Notes under the pieces: generated by a model
Seen by the model: only the letters and a program-made list of their open reading frames with translations
Told to the model about the DNA's origin: nothing
Database searches by the model: none
Program-made: the position numbers and the translations under genes
In this document: piece after piece, positions 8,886 to 16,153 of the stretch
How the letters are laid out: every line of letters starts with the position of its first letter
Numbering within the stretch: position 1 is the first letter of the stretch
DNA from: Paenibacillus_E oryzisoli_A
GTDB taxonomy: Bacteria > Bacillota > Bacilli > Paenibacillales > NBRC-103111
Length of the DNA: 64,000 nt
Assembly: GCF_050467285.1 (NCBI RefSeq)
Contig: NZ_JBCMUN010000017.1
Coordinates: forward strand, 1 to 64,000
Direction of reading: 5' to 3'

Positions 8886-10181
8886 TCATGCCTCCATTCT
8901 GTCCCATCCGCACCAATGAAGCAAGGTCAGCGCGATGATCTCCGCAGCCTGAAACACATCGTCGAGCACGATGTACTCGTTTGGATAGTGCGCGACCTGT
9001 GTAACGCCTGGGCCAAAAACGACGCAAGGCGTATCCGCCAACACGGTGAGAAGACCCCCATCCGTCCCCCAAGGCGCGGCCTCGATGACCGGCTCCTTGC
9101 TGCGAACCTCCCGGAACTGCTCGATCAGGACCTGCATCAACGCGTGCCCCGGATCGACACTTCCTGGCACCCATCTGGCGCCAAACCAAACAAGCTCCGG
9201 AGGGTGTGCGGCAAACCACGGATCTTTTACGGGCAAAAGAGCAAGCCACTCCTGCATCTCCCGCTTCGCATCGTCGAGTTTCTCCTCCGGCGCGACACCC
9301 ATGCGCCCTTCCATCTTGACGACGTCCGGCACGGACGACGGCCAGCTGCCGCCCTCGATGACCCCGATGTTAATCGGAATCGGGATCGGATTGTCCGCGT
9401 AGAGCGGGTCGGTAACCCGCGCGTTTCGCTGCGCCTCAAGCTCTTGCAGATGAGACAGGACGATCATGCTTTTCTCGATGGCGCTGACGCCTTCATACCG
9501 GGTCCCGCCGTGAGCGGAGCGTCCTTTTACCTCAATCCGAAACCACATGGAGCCCTGCTGCTTCGGAAAAATCCGCAAATTCGTCGGCTCCGGAATGAGC
9601 GCCGCATCGGCTTTATAACCCTGCAGGATCGCCGCCAAAGTACCCGCGCCGCCGCTCTCTTCTTCGATGACGCTTTGAAAAATCACATCGCCCCGCAGAC
9701 GAAGGCCGTTCCCCTGCACAGCCCGAAGCGCCAGCAGCAGCGACACATTCCCGCCCTTCATATCCGTGGCGCCGCGCCCGTACAGCTTGCCGTCCACCAC
9801 GGCGCCGCTGAACGGGTCGTGATCCCACTGCGCGAGGCTGCCAGCCGGCACGACGTCCACATGCCCGTTGAGTAGCAGGGATCGACCTCCGCCTGTGCCT
9901 TGGAGCACCCCGACGACGTTTGGGGAGCCGGCAAACTGGGCGCGCGGAGAGTAGAAGTAGGGGTGCGCGCCAAGCGCTTCCCCTTCCGGCTCCCACACCT
10001 CCACGTCCATGCCCAGCTCCCGTAGCTGATCCGCAACCAGAAGCTGCACGGCCTGCTCATTCCCCTGCGTGCTTGGCAGCCGCACCATCTGTTGGAGCAG
10101 CTCGATTCCTTCTTCTCGGTACTGCTCCAACCAGCGATGGAGCTGCCCTTTCAGCTCGACGTTCTCCTTCGCCTCTGCCAA
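8886..10181 (-). CDS. yodQ: M20-family deacylase, YodQ-like
   Basis: A zinc-dependent amidohydrolase of the ArgE/DapE/carboxypeptidase G2 family, about 431 aa. It shows LLLNGHVDVVPAG, LYGRGATDMKGG and FQSVIEEESGGAGT, which hold the metal ligands and the catalytic glutamate, and a central dimerisation domain. It matches the position of YodQ in the Bacillus kamA-yodPQRST locus. It probably removes an N-acetyl group, and the partner acetyltransferase AblB is in the same locus. The start is TTG 10181 with AAAGGAGG upstream; no nearby ATG is in frame. It lies 33 bp after yodR. Confidence 0.82.
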   Translation of the reverse strand: MAEAKENVELKGQLHRWLEQYREEGIELLQQMVRLPSTQGNEQAVQLLVADQLRELGMDVEVWEPEGEALGAHPYFYSPRAQFAGSPNVVGVLQGTGGGRSLLLNGHVDVVPAGSLAQWDHDPFSGAVVDGKLYGRGATDMKGGNVSLLLALRAVQGNGLRLRGDVIFQSVIEEESGGAGTLAAILQGYKADAALIPEPTNLRIFPKQQGSMWFRIEVKGRSAHGGTRYEGVSAIEKSMIVLSHLQELEAQRNARVTDPLYADNPIPIPINIGVIEGGSWPSSVPDVVKMEGRMGVAPEEKLDDAKREMQEWLALLPVKDPWFAAHPPELVWFGARWVPGSVDPGHALMQVLIEQFREVRSKEPVIEAAPWGTDGGLLTVLADTPCVVFGPGVTQVAHYPNEYIVLDDVFQAAEIIALTLLHWCGWDRMEA

Positions 10182-10214
10182 AGGGATCGCCTCCTTTTGC
10201 CTGAAGTGTAAGCA

Positions 10215-10877
10215 TTACGGAATATACAGGATGGGATCTGCCAGCCGCAGCTCAGCTTCGGTATGTTGAATAACCTCTTCCACCGTGTACGGCAGCATCA
10301 CCTCTCGCAGCAGCAGTCCCTCCTCCGTCACCTCGATCACCGCCATTTCGGTAATGATGAGATCGGCGCACCGAGGCGCGGTCAGCGGCAGTTCGCAAGC
10401 TTTGCGGATTTTGGATTCCCCCAGCTTGTTGACATGATTCATCAGCACAATGACCCTCCGAGCTTTCTGCGCCAGCTCCATCGCCCCGCCGATGCCCGCT
10501 ACCCGCTTCCCCGGTACAATCCAGTTCGCAAGATCCCCCTGTTCACTCACTTCCAGAGCGCCGAGAATCGTAAGATCGACGCGTCCCCGGCGAATCATGG
10601 CAAAAGCGATGGCGCTGTCACAATAGGACGCCCCCTCCACAACCGTCACCGGATAGCCGCCGGCGTTGCACAGAAACGCATCCTCGCTCCCCGGCTCCGG
10701 CGCGCCGCCCGCCCCCAGAATGCCGTTCTCCGCATGAAAAACGACCTGTAGCCCCGCTGGCACATAATCCGCCACCTGCGTCGGGATGCCGATGCCGAGG
10801 TTCACCACCATGCCGCTGCGCAGCTCCTGGGCGGCCCGCTTCGCTATTCGGTCACGGCTTTCTTTTCCCATACCCAT
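10215..10877 (-). CDS. yodR: 3-oxoacid CoA-transferase, subunit B (YodR-like)
   Basis: The beta subunit of a family I CoA-transferase, 220 aa. It has the N-terminal GMVVNLGIGIPT motif and the catalytic glutamate E50 in ENGILGAGG, which forms the glutamyl-CoA intermediate. The family includes acetoacetate and 3-oxoadipate CoA-transferases, which act on 3-oxo acids. The start at ATG 10877 lies inside the end of yodS (34-bp overlap) with AAGGAG upstream. TTG 10883 and ATG 10871 are alternatives. The overlap implies coupled translation of the two subunits. Confidence 0.87.
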   Translation of the reverse strand: MGMGKESRDRIAKRAAQELRSGMVVNLGIGIPTQVADYVPAGLQVVFHAENGILGAGGAPEPGSEDAFLCNAGGYPVTVVEGASYCDSAIAFAMIRRGRVDLTILGALEVSEQGDLANWIVPGKRVAGIGGAMELAQKARRVIVLMNHVNKLGESKIRKACELPLTAPRCADLIITEMAVIEVTEEGLLLREVMLPYTVEEVIQHTEAELRLADPILYIP

Positions 10878-11554
10878 GACCAATTCACTCCTTTGCTTGG
10901 AATGACCATATCGACAAAAATACCTGGCGTCACGATGCTCTCCGGATCCAGCTCGGCAAGCGGCACAATCTCGTCGGCTTCCGCAATCGTGAAGCGCCCA
11001 GCCATCGCGACCAGGGGATTCATGTTTCGGCCGCTTTTGTCGTAGACGAGATTGCCGTATGGATCGGCCTTGCTGGCGTGGACGATGGCAACGTCCGCTG
11101 TCAACGCCGGCTCGACGATATACGTCTTCCCGTCCAGTACGACGGTTTGTCGCCCCTCCACCATCATCGTACCTACGCCGACATCGAGTACGATGCCGCC
11201 AAGTCCGACGCCGCCGGCACGGATTTTTTCCGCCAGCGTACCTTGCGGGAAGAACTCGACCTCCATGGAGCCGTCTTCCATTTTTTGTCCTGCAAAAGGA
11301 TTCGAGCCGATATGCGAAGCAATCACTTTCTTCACCCGGCCAGCGGTGACGAGCCGGCCGATGCCAATATGCGGAAACCCGGTGTCGTTGCCGATGATGG
11401 TAAGGTCCTTGACGCCTTTGGCCATCAGGCCGTCAATCAATGTCGGCGGGTTGCCGATGCCGCCAAAACCGCCGTACATCAAGGTGCAGCCGTCGTTAAT
11501 CATGGAGAGCGCTTCTTCCAGCGTGCTCACTTTGTTTGGCAAACTCGCGTTCAT
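10844..11554 (-). CDS. yodS: 3-oxoacid CoA-transferase, subunit A (YodS-like)
   Basis: The alpha subunit of the same CoA-transferase, 236 aa. It has TLMYGGFGGIGNPPTLID near the N terminus and the AVIHASKADPYGNLVY-like region typical of this subunit. Starts at ATG 11554 after GGAGGTGA, 4 bp beyond the yodT stop. The 3' end overlaps yodR. In the proposed route it would activate a 3-oxo-6-acetamidohexanoate, a 3-oxo acid like the known substrates of the family; this is inference. Confidence 0.87.
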   Translation of the reverse strand: MNASLPNKVSTLEEALSMINDGCTLMYGGFGGIGNPPTLIDGLMAKGVKDLTIIGNDTGFPHIGIGRLVTAGRVKKVIASHIGSNPFAGQKMEDGSMEVEFFPQGTLAEKIRAGGVGLGGIVLDVGVGTMMVEGRQTVVLDGKTYIVEPALTADVAIVHASKADPYGNLVYDKSGRNMNPLVAMAGRFTIAEADEIVPLAELDPESIVTPGIFVDMVIPSKGVNWSWVWEKKAVTE

Positions 11555-11558
11555 AGGC

Positions 11559-12923
11559 TTACGTCACCTCCGTATCGGCATCGGGCGCGGGAGGCGCCAA
11601 CTCATCCATCACCTCGCGAATTGCCGCTTCCAGCAGCTTCGCGAGCAAATCCAGCTCCGCCTCGGTAATCACCATCGGCGGCGCGACCAGGATCGCATCC
11701 CCAACGCCGTCGATGGCGCCGGATGCCGGATACACGAGCAGCCCCTTCTGCATAGCCTTCTCGATTACACGAGAAGTCAGCCCTGCGGCTGCGGGAAACG
11801 GCTCTTTCGTGGCGTGATCCTGCACGAATTCGATGCCGAGCAGCAGCCCTCTGCCCCGAACATCCCCGATGATCGGGATGCCGTCCGCCAGCTGCTGCAG
11901 CTTCGCGAGCAGATAGCGGCCCCGGTCGGCCGCCTGCTGCACAAGCCCATGCTGCTCGATATAGTGCAGCACGGCCAGGGACACCGCCGCCGACTGCGGG
12001 TTGGCGCTGTACGTATGGCCGGCCATGACGCTGCGCGAGCCTTGCAGAATCGGCGCCATGACGTGGTCTTTGACCATCGTCGCCGCCATCGGCGTGTAGC
12101 CGGCGCTCATGCCTTTGCCGAGCGCGATGAGATCGGGCTCGACGCCGTCATGCTCCATCGCGAACATGGCCCCGGTGCGGCCAATGCCGGTCATCACCTC
12201 GTCGGCGATGAACAGCAGTTCATGGCGCTCGCAAATCGCCTTGATGCGAGCGTAGTAGCCGGGCGGCGGCGTGAGCGCCCCCCCGGCGGCGCCGACGATC
12301 GGCTCAGCGATGAACGCAGCGATATGCTCGGTGCCGATGCGCCGAATCGCCGTCTCAAGATCGTCCGCGCACGCCATACCGCAGGACGGATGCACGCTGT
12401 GCAGCGGGCAGCGGTAGCAGTACGGCGGAGCGACGACCGGGAAGTCCTCCAGCAGCGGCACAAAACGGCGTCGGCGCAGCGTGTGCCCGGACATCGACAG
12501 CGCCCCCATCGTGATGCCGTGGTAGCTCATGCGGCGGGAGATCACTTTGTTTTTGCCATGACGTCCTTGCTCCTGCCAGTGCTGAATGGCGATTTTCATC
12601 GCCGTTTCCGTCGCTTCGGAGCCACTGTTTACAAAAAACGACCAGTAGTCTTGCCCGGGGGCCAGATCGCTTAATTTTGCAGCCAACGCCTCGGCCGGTT
12701 CGCTCGTAAATTGAGAACGGTACACGAAGGACACCTTGCCCGCTTGCTCCTGCATCGCGTCAATGATGTCCTGCACGCCGTGCCCGATTCCTGCTGTGAC
12801 AGCGCCGGAGGAAGCATCGAGATACACCTTGCCGTCCTCATCATAGAGAAACACGCCTTGGCCGTAAGCGATTGTCGGGTATTTGTGTCCCAAAATCGGT
12901 TTGATTAAATGCTCGCGCAGCAT
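11559..12923 (-). CDS. yodT: Class III aminotransferase, YodT-like
   Basis: A PLP aminotransferase of 454 aa in the BioA/omega-transaminase branch. It has FFVNSGSEATETAMK, D241 in IADEVMTGIGRTG and the PLP lysine K270 in IALGKGMSAGYTP. Start is ATG 12923 (MLREHLIKP) after GGAGGTGA; a longer frame to 12962 lacks a good site. It corresponds to YodT of the Bacillus kamA locus. In context the likely substrate is beta-lysine or its N6-acetyl derivative, transaminated at C3; it is distinct from the GabT paralogue in the same operon. Confidence 0.85.
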   Translation of the reverse strand: MLREHLIKPILGHKYPTIAYGQGVFLYDEDGKVYLDASSGAVTAGIGHGVQDIIDAMQEQAGKVSFVYRSQFTSEPAEALAAKLSDLAPGQDYWSFFVNSGSEATETAMKIAIQHWQEQGRHGKNKVISRRMSYHGITMGALSMSGHTLRRRRFVPLLEDFPVVAPPYCYRCPLHSVHPSCGMACADDLETAIRRIGTEHIAAFIAEPIVGAAGGALTPPPGYYARIKAICERHELLFIADEVMTGIGRTGAMFAMEHDGVEPDLIALGKGMSAGYTPMAATMVKDHVMAPILQGSRSVMAGHTYSANPQSAAVSLAVLHYIEQHGLVQQAADRGRYLLAKLQQLADGIPIIGDVRGRGLLLGIEFVQDHATKEPFPAAAGLTSRVIEKAMQKGLLVYPASGAIDGVGDAILVAPPMVITEAELDLLAKLLEAAIREVMDELAPPAPDADTEVT

Positions 12924-12969
12924 CTCATAGTCACCTCCGAGTTGATCTCCATCCGGGCGCATGCTTGCG

Positions 12970-13233
12970 TTATTTGAGAAACCAGTTCTGTACCCGTGGC
13001 GCTTTCATAAGCGCCGAGTAGCTGAACACGCTGCCCAGCGCAGCGACGTCATGCCAGTAAAGTTTTTCCTCAATAAGCTGGGAGGTCGCTTCCAGCACGT
13101 AGGTGCCGCAGGCCGGGCACGCAATCGCGGGAACGTCTGTGATTTGGATTGCTTTTTTCCCGTCGGGCAGGATCCAGTAGCAGTCTTTCACACTATCCTG
13201 TGTAGCTTCGGCATCACACCAGACACAAGGCAT
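12970..13233 (-). CDS. yokU: YokU family zinc-ribbon-like protein
   Basis: An 87-aa protein with two cysteine pairs, CVWC near the N terminus and CPAC in the middle, the pattern of a small zinc-binding domain. It matches YokU, a small protein found beside kamA in Bacillus. Start is ATG 13233 after AAAGGAGG; the frame continues further upstream but that extension overlaps the divergent ablB leader. It is first in the minus-strand run yokU-yodT-yodS-yodR-yodQ-gabT. Function is unknown; an antitoxin-like or regulatory role has been suggested for relatives. Confidence 0.75.
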   Translation of the reverse strand: MPCVWCDAEATQDSVKDCYWILPDGKKAIQITDVPAIACPACGTYVLEATSQLIEEKLYWHDVAALGSVFSYSALMKAPRVQNWFLK

Positions 13234-13327
13234 CGCAGGGCCTCCTTTCAACTTTTTTTGGGCGGGAGAACGCTTCTTTCGATTCCATATGATGCATATA
13301 ACCATGATAGGAAGATGGAGGGAGTGT

Positions 13328-14200
13328 GTGTGCCCAATGTCCATGGAACGGCGCGGGTATGTGAACAAGGTGGAGCACGGCAGGGATTATACGGTCAGCT
13401 TTTGCCTGGACTATACGAATAAACGGCTGAGGGTGGACGATTATTATGGAAATGTGGATCGGATGTACGCGCGTGTGGCGGAAAAGGCGCAAGCCCTGAA
13501 GCTTACGAAGGTGTTCATCAAGTCGCGCGAGGACGATTGGCGGAAGTTGCTGTCCAAAGGGTGCATGCTCGAAGGGATTTATAAGGGCTATTTTCTCGGC
13601 AGCGATGCTTACTGTATGGCGGTGTACTATGACCGGGAGCGGCGCACCAGCGATTATTGGATGGAAGAAGATGCGATTCTCGGCAAGGTGCTCGAGCTTC
13701 CCCGCAAAACGCAGCGCCCGCCGGTACCCGAGCGGTTTCAGCTCCGACTCGCCGACGAGTCCGATACGGAGCGGCTTTCGGAGCTGTATCGCACTGTTTT
13801 TCAAACGTATCCGACGCCAATGAATGATCCCCACTATGTTGCGAAAACGATGGAGGGCGGCACCATTTATTATCTGGTGGAATGCCAGAAACAATTGATT
13901 AGCGCCGCCTCCGCTGAGGTGAACACGATCTACGCCAACGCGGAGATGACAGATTGCGCAACGCTCCCCGCCTACCGTAGTCAAGGGTTGATGCGCCTTC
14001 TGCTGCATGCTTTGGAGGATGAGCTGATTGCCCAAGGCGTCTCCTGTTCGTATTCACTTGCAAGAGCGCTTTCTTTTGGCATGAATGCCGTTTTTCATCA
14101 CATGCAGTATACGTATACGGGGCGGCTCACCAAAAATTGCGACATTTACGACAAGTTCGAGGATATGAATCTTTGGTGCAAAACACTGAGCACCCCGTGA
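13328..14200 (+). CDS. ablB: Beta-lysine N6-acetyltransferase
   Basis: A GNAT acetyltransferase of about 290 aa in the AblB/YodP family, which acetylates beta-lysine at N6 with acetyl-CoA. The N-terminal part (DYYGNVDRMYARVAEKA and IKSREDDW) is family specific. The GNAT fold is in the C-terminal half, with CATLPAYRSQGLMRLLLHALE as the acetyl-CoA loop. The start is ambiguous: GTG 13328 has GGAGG at 6 nt, whereas ATG 13337 and 13343 lie too far from it. It is divergent from yokU over a short gap that must hold both promoters. In methanogens and some bacteria KamA plus AblB makes an osmolyte; the degradation genes here argue for catabolism. Confidence 0.87.
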   Translation: MCPMSMERRGYVNKVEHGRDYTVSFCLDYTNKRLRVDDYYGNVDRMYARVAEKAQALKLTKVFIKSREDDWRKLLSKGCMLEGIYKGYFLGSDAYCMAVYYDRERRTSDYWMEEDAILGKVLELPRKTQRPPVPERFQLRLADESDTERLSELYRTVFQTYPTPMNDPHYVAKTMEGGTIYYLVECQKQLISAASAEVNTIYANAEMTDCATLPAYRSQGLMRLLLHALEDELIAQGVSCSYSLARALSFGMNAVFHHMQYTYTGRLTKNCDIYDKFEDMNLWCKTLSTP

Positions 14201-14235
14201 CAAACATTTAGCACCCCTGACGGTTTCGGATTGCA

Positions 14236-14257
14236 GGCGCCTATAGGCGCCTTCTTT
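14236..14257. terminator. GC-rich hairpin at the ablB/rpoN 3' junction
   Basis: GGCGCC-TATA-GGCGCC followed by TTCTTT. It lies 35 bp past the ablB stop and covers the rpoN stop codon, so it could end both converging transcripts. Confidence 0.5.
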
Positions 14258-15590
14258 GCGTGGAAGGCGGGATGCCGAGCTCCTCTCGGTATTTGGCTAC
14301 CGTTCGCCGGGAAATGCGGATGCCTTCTTGCTGCAGCAGCTCTGCCAGCCGCTGGTCGGAGTAAGGATAAGCGTGGTTCTCTTCGAGAATACGCGATTGT
14401 AGTTGAGCTTTGACAGAAGCGGAAGAAGCCATGTCGCCCAAATCCGTCTGCAAACCGGAAGCGAAAAAGGCTTTGAGCTCCCTGACGCCCCACGGCGTCT
14501 GCGCATACTTGCCCGACACCGCTCGACTGACGGTCGATTCATGCAGGCCGAGCTGATCGGCGATCTCCCTCAGCGTGAGCGGCTTTAGCCCAGCAGGGCC
14601 TTGGCGCAAATAGTCGGCCTGCTCTTCGGCAATCGCCCAGGCCACCCGCAGAATCGTGTCCCTGCGCTGCTCCAGGCTGCGGAGGAACAGGCGTGCCGTG
14701 TTCCACTTGCCCTGCACGAATGCGCCCGCTTCGTCATGGGCGGGGGCGTGCAGCAGCCGCTCATAATCGCGGCTTAACGAAAGCCTGAGCCATGCTGACG
14801 GGCAGGCGAAGACCGCGATGCCATCATCGTGCGGCTCGAGGATCACCTCGGGCACGATGTAAGGTGTTGGGCCGGCGTGGTGAAACGGCGCGCCCGGCCT
14901 TGGGTTGAGGCGCTTGAGTTCGTCAAGCGCCTCTTGCAGTTGTTGCGGCGAGGTGCGCAGCCTCGCCGCTAACATCGGCAGCGGACGCTTGCCGATGTCC
15001 GCCAGGTGGCAGCGGATAAGCTCCGCTGCCACCTGGCGGCTGCGCTCCTGCACCTGATGCAGCTGAAGGAGCAGGCACTCTTGCAAGCTGCGCGCGCCGA
15101 CGCCGGGCGGATCCAGCTTGTGCAGGACGGCGAGCGCTGCCTCGACCGCCTCTGGCGCTGTCCGCAGGAGGCTTACCGCCTCCTGCACCGACAGCGTGAG
15201 GTAGCCGCTCGCGTCCAGGCTGCCGATCAGGAAGCGCAGGATGCGGAGCCGCTGGGGCGGCAGCTCGGCCTGCGGGAGCATGTTGAGCTGCTCGCTCAAG
15301 TGGCGCTCGAGCGAGAGGTCGTTCGCTGCGACATGGCGCAGCGGGTCGGCGGCATTTGCGGCGGCTGCGGTGTCGCGCCCCGACCGCCTTAAAGCCCGGC
15401 TGCCGCCTGGCGGCCAGCCGAAATCACTCTCTCCGGCGTAGTCCAGCGCCGGATTGTCAGTCACTTCCTGCTGGATCGCCTCCAGCAGCTCAGGGGTCGA
15501 GAGCTTGAGCAGTGTGATCGTCTGACGCATATGCGGCGACAGGCGCAGCCTCGCCGAGGGCTGCTGGAACATGCCGTACCCGGAGCGCAT
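14241..15590 (-). CDS. rpoN: RNA polymerase sigma-54 factor
   Basis: Sigma-54 (RpoN/SigL), about 449 aa. Region I, which binds activators and core, is LRLSPHMRQTITLLKLSTPELLEAI-like and begins near residue 15. The C-terminal domain has the -12 helix-turn-helix (ESTVSRAVSGKYAQTPWG) and the diagnostic RpoN box SRRTVAKYREE at about 427-437, which reads the -24 element. I choose ATG 15590 (MRSGYGMFQQ) because AAGGA lies 9 nt upstream; ATG 15596 is closer than usual. The nearest sigma-54 promoter and activator are at the other end of this lysine locus, making a full regulatory set within 15 kb. Confidence 0.93.
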   Translation of the reverse strand: MRSGYGMFQQPSARLRLSPHMRQTITLLKLSTPELLEAIQQEVTDNPALDYAGESDFGWPPGGSRALRRSGRDTAAAANAADPLRHVAANDLSLERHLSEQLNMLPQAELPPQRLRILRFLIGSLDASGYLTLSVQEAVSLLRTAPEAVEAALAVLHKLDPPGVGARSLQECLLLQLHQVQERSRQVAAELIRCHLADIGKRPLPMLAARLRTSPQQLQEALDELKRLNPRPGAPFHHAGPTPYIVPEVILEPHDDGIAVFACPSAWLRLSLSRDYERLLHAPAHDEAGAFVQGKWNTARLFLRSLEQRRDTILRVAWAIAEEQADYLRQGPAGLKPLTLREIADQLGLHESTVSRAVSGKYAQTPWGVRELKAFFASGLQTDLGDMASSASVKAQLQSRILEENHAYPYSDQRLAELLQQEGIRISRRTVAKYREELGIPPSTQRRRL

Positions 15591-15643
15591 GCGCATCAGT
15601 CCTTTTTCGTTGATGCTACTATGTATATTCAGGTGGAGGTGTA

Positions 15644-15672
15644 AAAATAGCTGACCGGATGCTGGGAAGCAA
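15644..15672 (-). promoter_or_regulatory. Candidate sigma-A promoter of rpoN
   Basis: On the minus strand TTGCTT (15667-15672) and TATTTT (15644-15649) are separated by 17 bp, about 54 bp before the rpoN start. Fit to consensus is moderate. Confidence 0.4.
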
Positions 15673-15752
15673 GAGAATGACACCGTTTGTCCAGGGGCAG
15701 AGAACGTGTCCGCCAGACGAGATCCGCAAGTTAAGAGGCTTTGCGTGTCCAT

Positions 15753-15940
15753 GAACCGGAAAAGCTCCAGCTTATTTTGCCTGGAAACGGCGCCCGTGTC
15801 AGCTGAACTGGAAAACCTCCAGTTCATTTCAGTCATTTTCGGAGGAAGACTGCCAAACGGCCAAATATACTGGAAGAAATCCAGTTCAGTGCCGGATTCG
15901 GGCCAAAATGCGAAAATGTACGGGAGAAATTCCAGTTCAT
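15753..15940. repeat. Four-palindrome intergenic element, family C
   Basis: Four imperfect palindromes of the form GAACTGGA-N5-TCCAGTTC start at 15753, 15805, 15867 and 15918, with steps of 52, 62 and 51 bp. The second is perfect over 8 bp per arm; the first and fourth have decayed arms. The sequence differs from the CCTGC family, but the spacing is the same and linker stretches such as AAACGGCG recur at a similar place. It occupies the 560-bp gap between GH59 and rpoN, which holds no convincing gene. Confidence 0.75.
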
Positions 15941-16100
15941 TAGATCAGTGGTCGCAAGCGCATAGGCAGGGCACGGTGATGGCTGAGCGGTGGAAGATCG
16001 GCGGCGAGTACGGCCGTTGCGCCTAATCTGACGGGTTTAACCGACCGCCATGTGCCGACCGCCCAGGATCCGCGCGCGTTGCAACATTGCTGCCCCCTCC

Positions 16101-16140
16101 AAAAAAATCACCCTCCCCCGCCCGAAGGCAGAGAAGGGTG
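16101..16140 (-). terminator. Intrinsic terminator after the GH59 operon
   Basis: On the minus strand a 14-bp stem (16127-16140 with 16109-16122, three G-U pairs) closed by a TTCG loop is followed by seven T. It lies 14 bp after the GH59 stop codon. Confidence 0.85.
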
Positions 16141-16153
16141 CCTGCATCAAAAC

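Noticed and set aside
11052..12674. 540-codon plus-strand frame opposite yodS and yodT
   Set aside because: Antisense to two well-supported enzymes in GC-rich DNA; composition is Arg/His-rich with no recognisable domain.
13234..13327. Sigma-54 or sigma-E promoter in the yokU/ablB divergent gap
   Set aside because: No TGGCAC-N5-TTGC, and CATAT-like strings do not give a proper -35/-10 spacing, so no specific promoter is called.
15706..16026. Plus-strand reading frame of 106 codons between rpoN and GH59
   Set aside because: It is the translation of the GAACTGGA palindromes and lacks a start signal.
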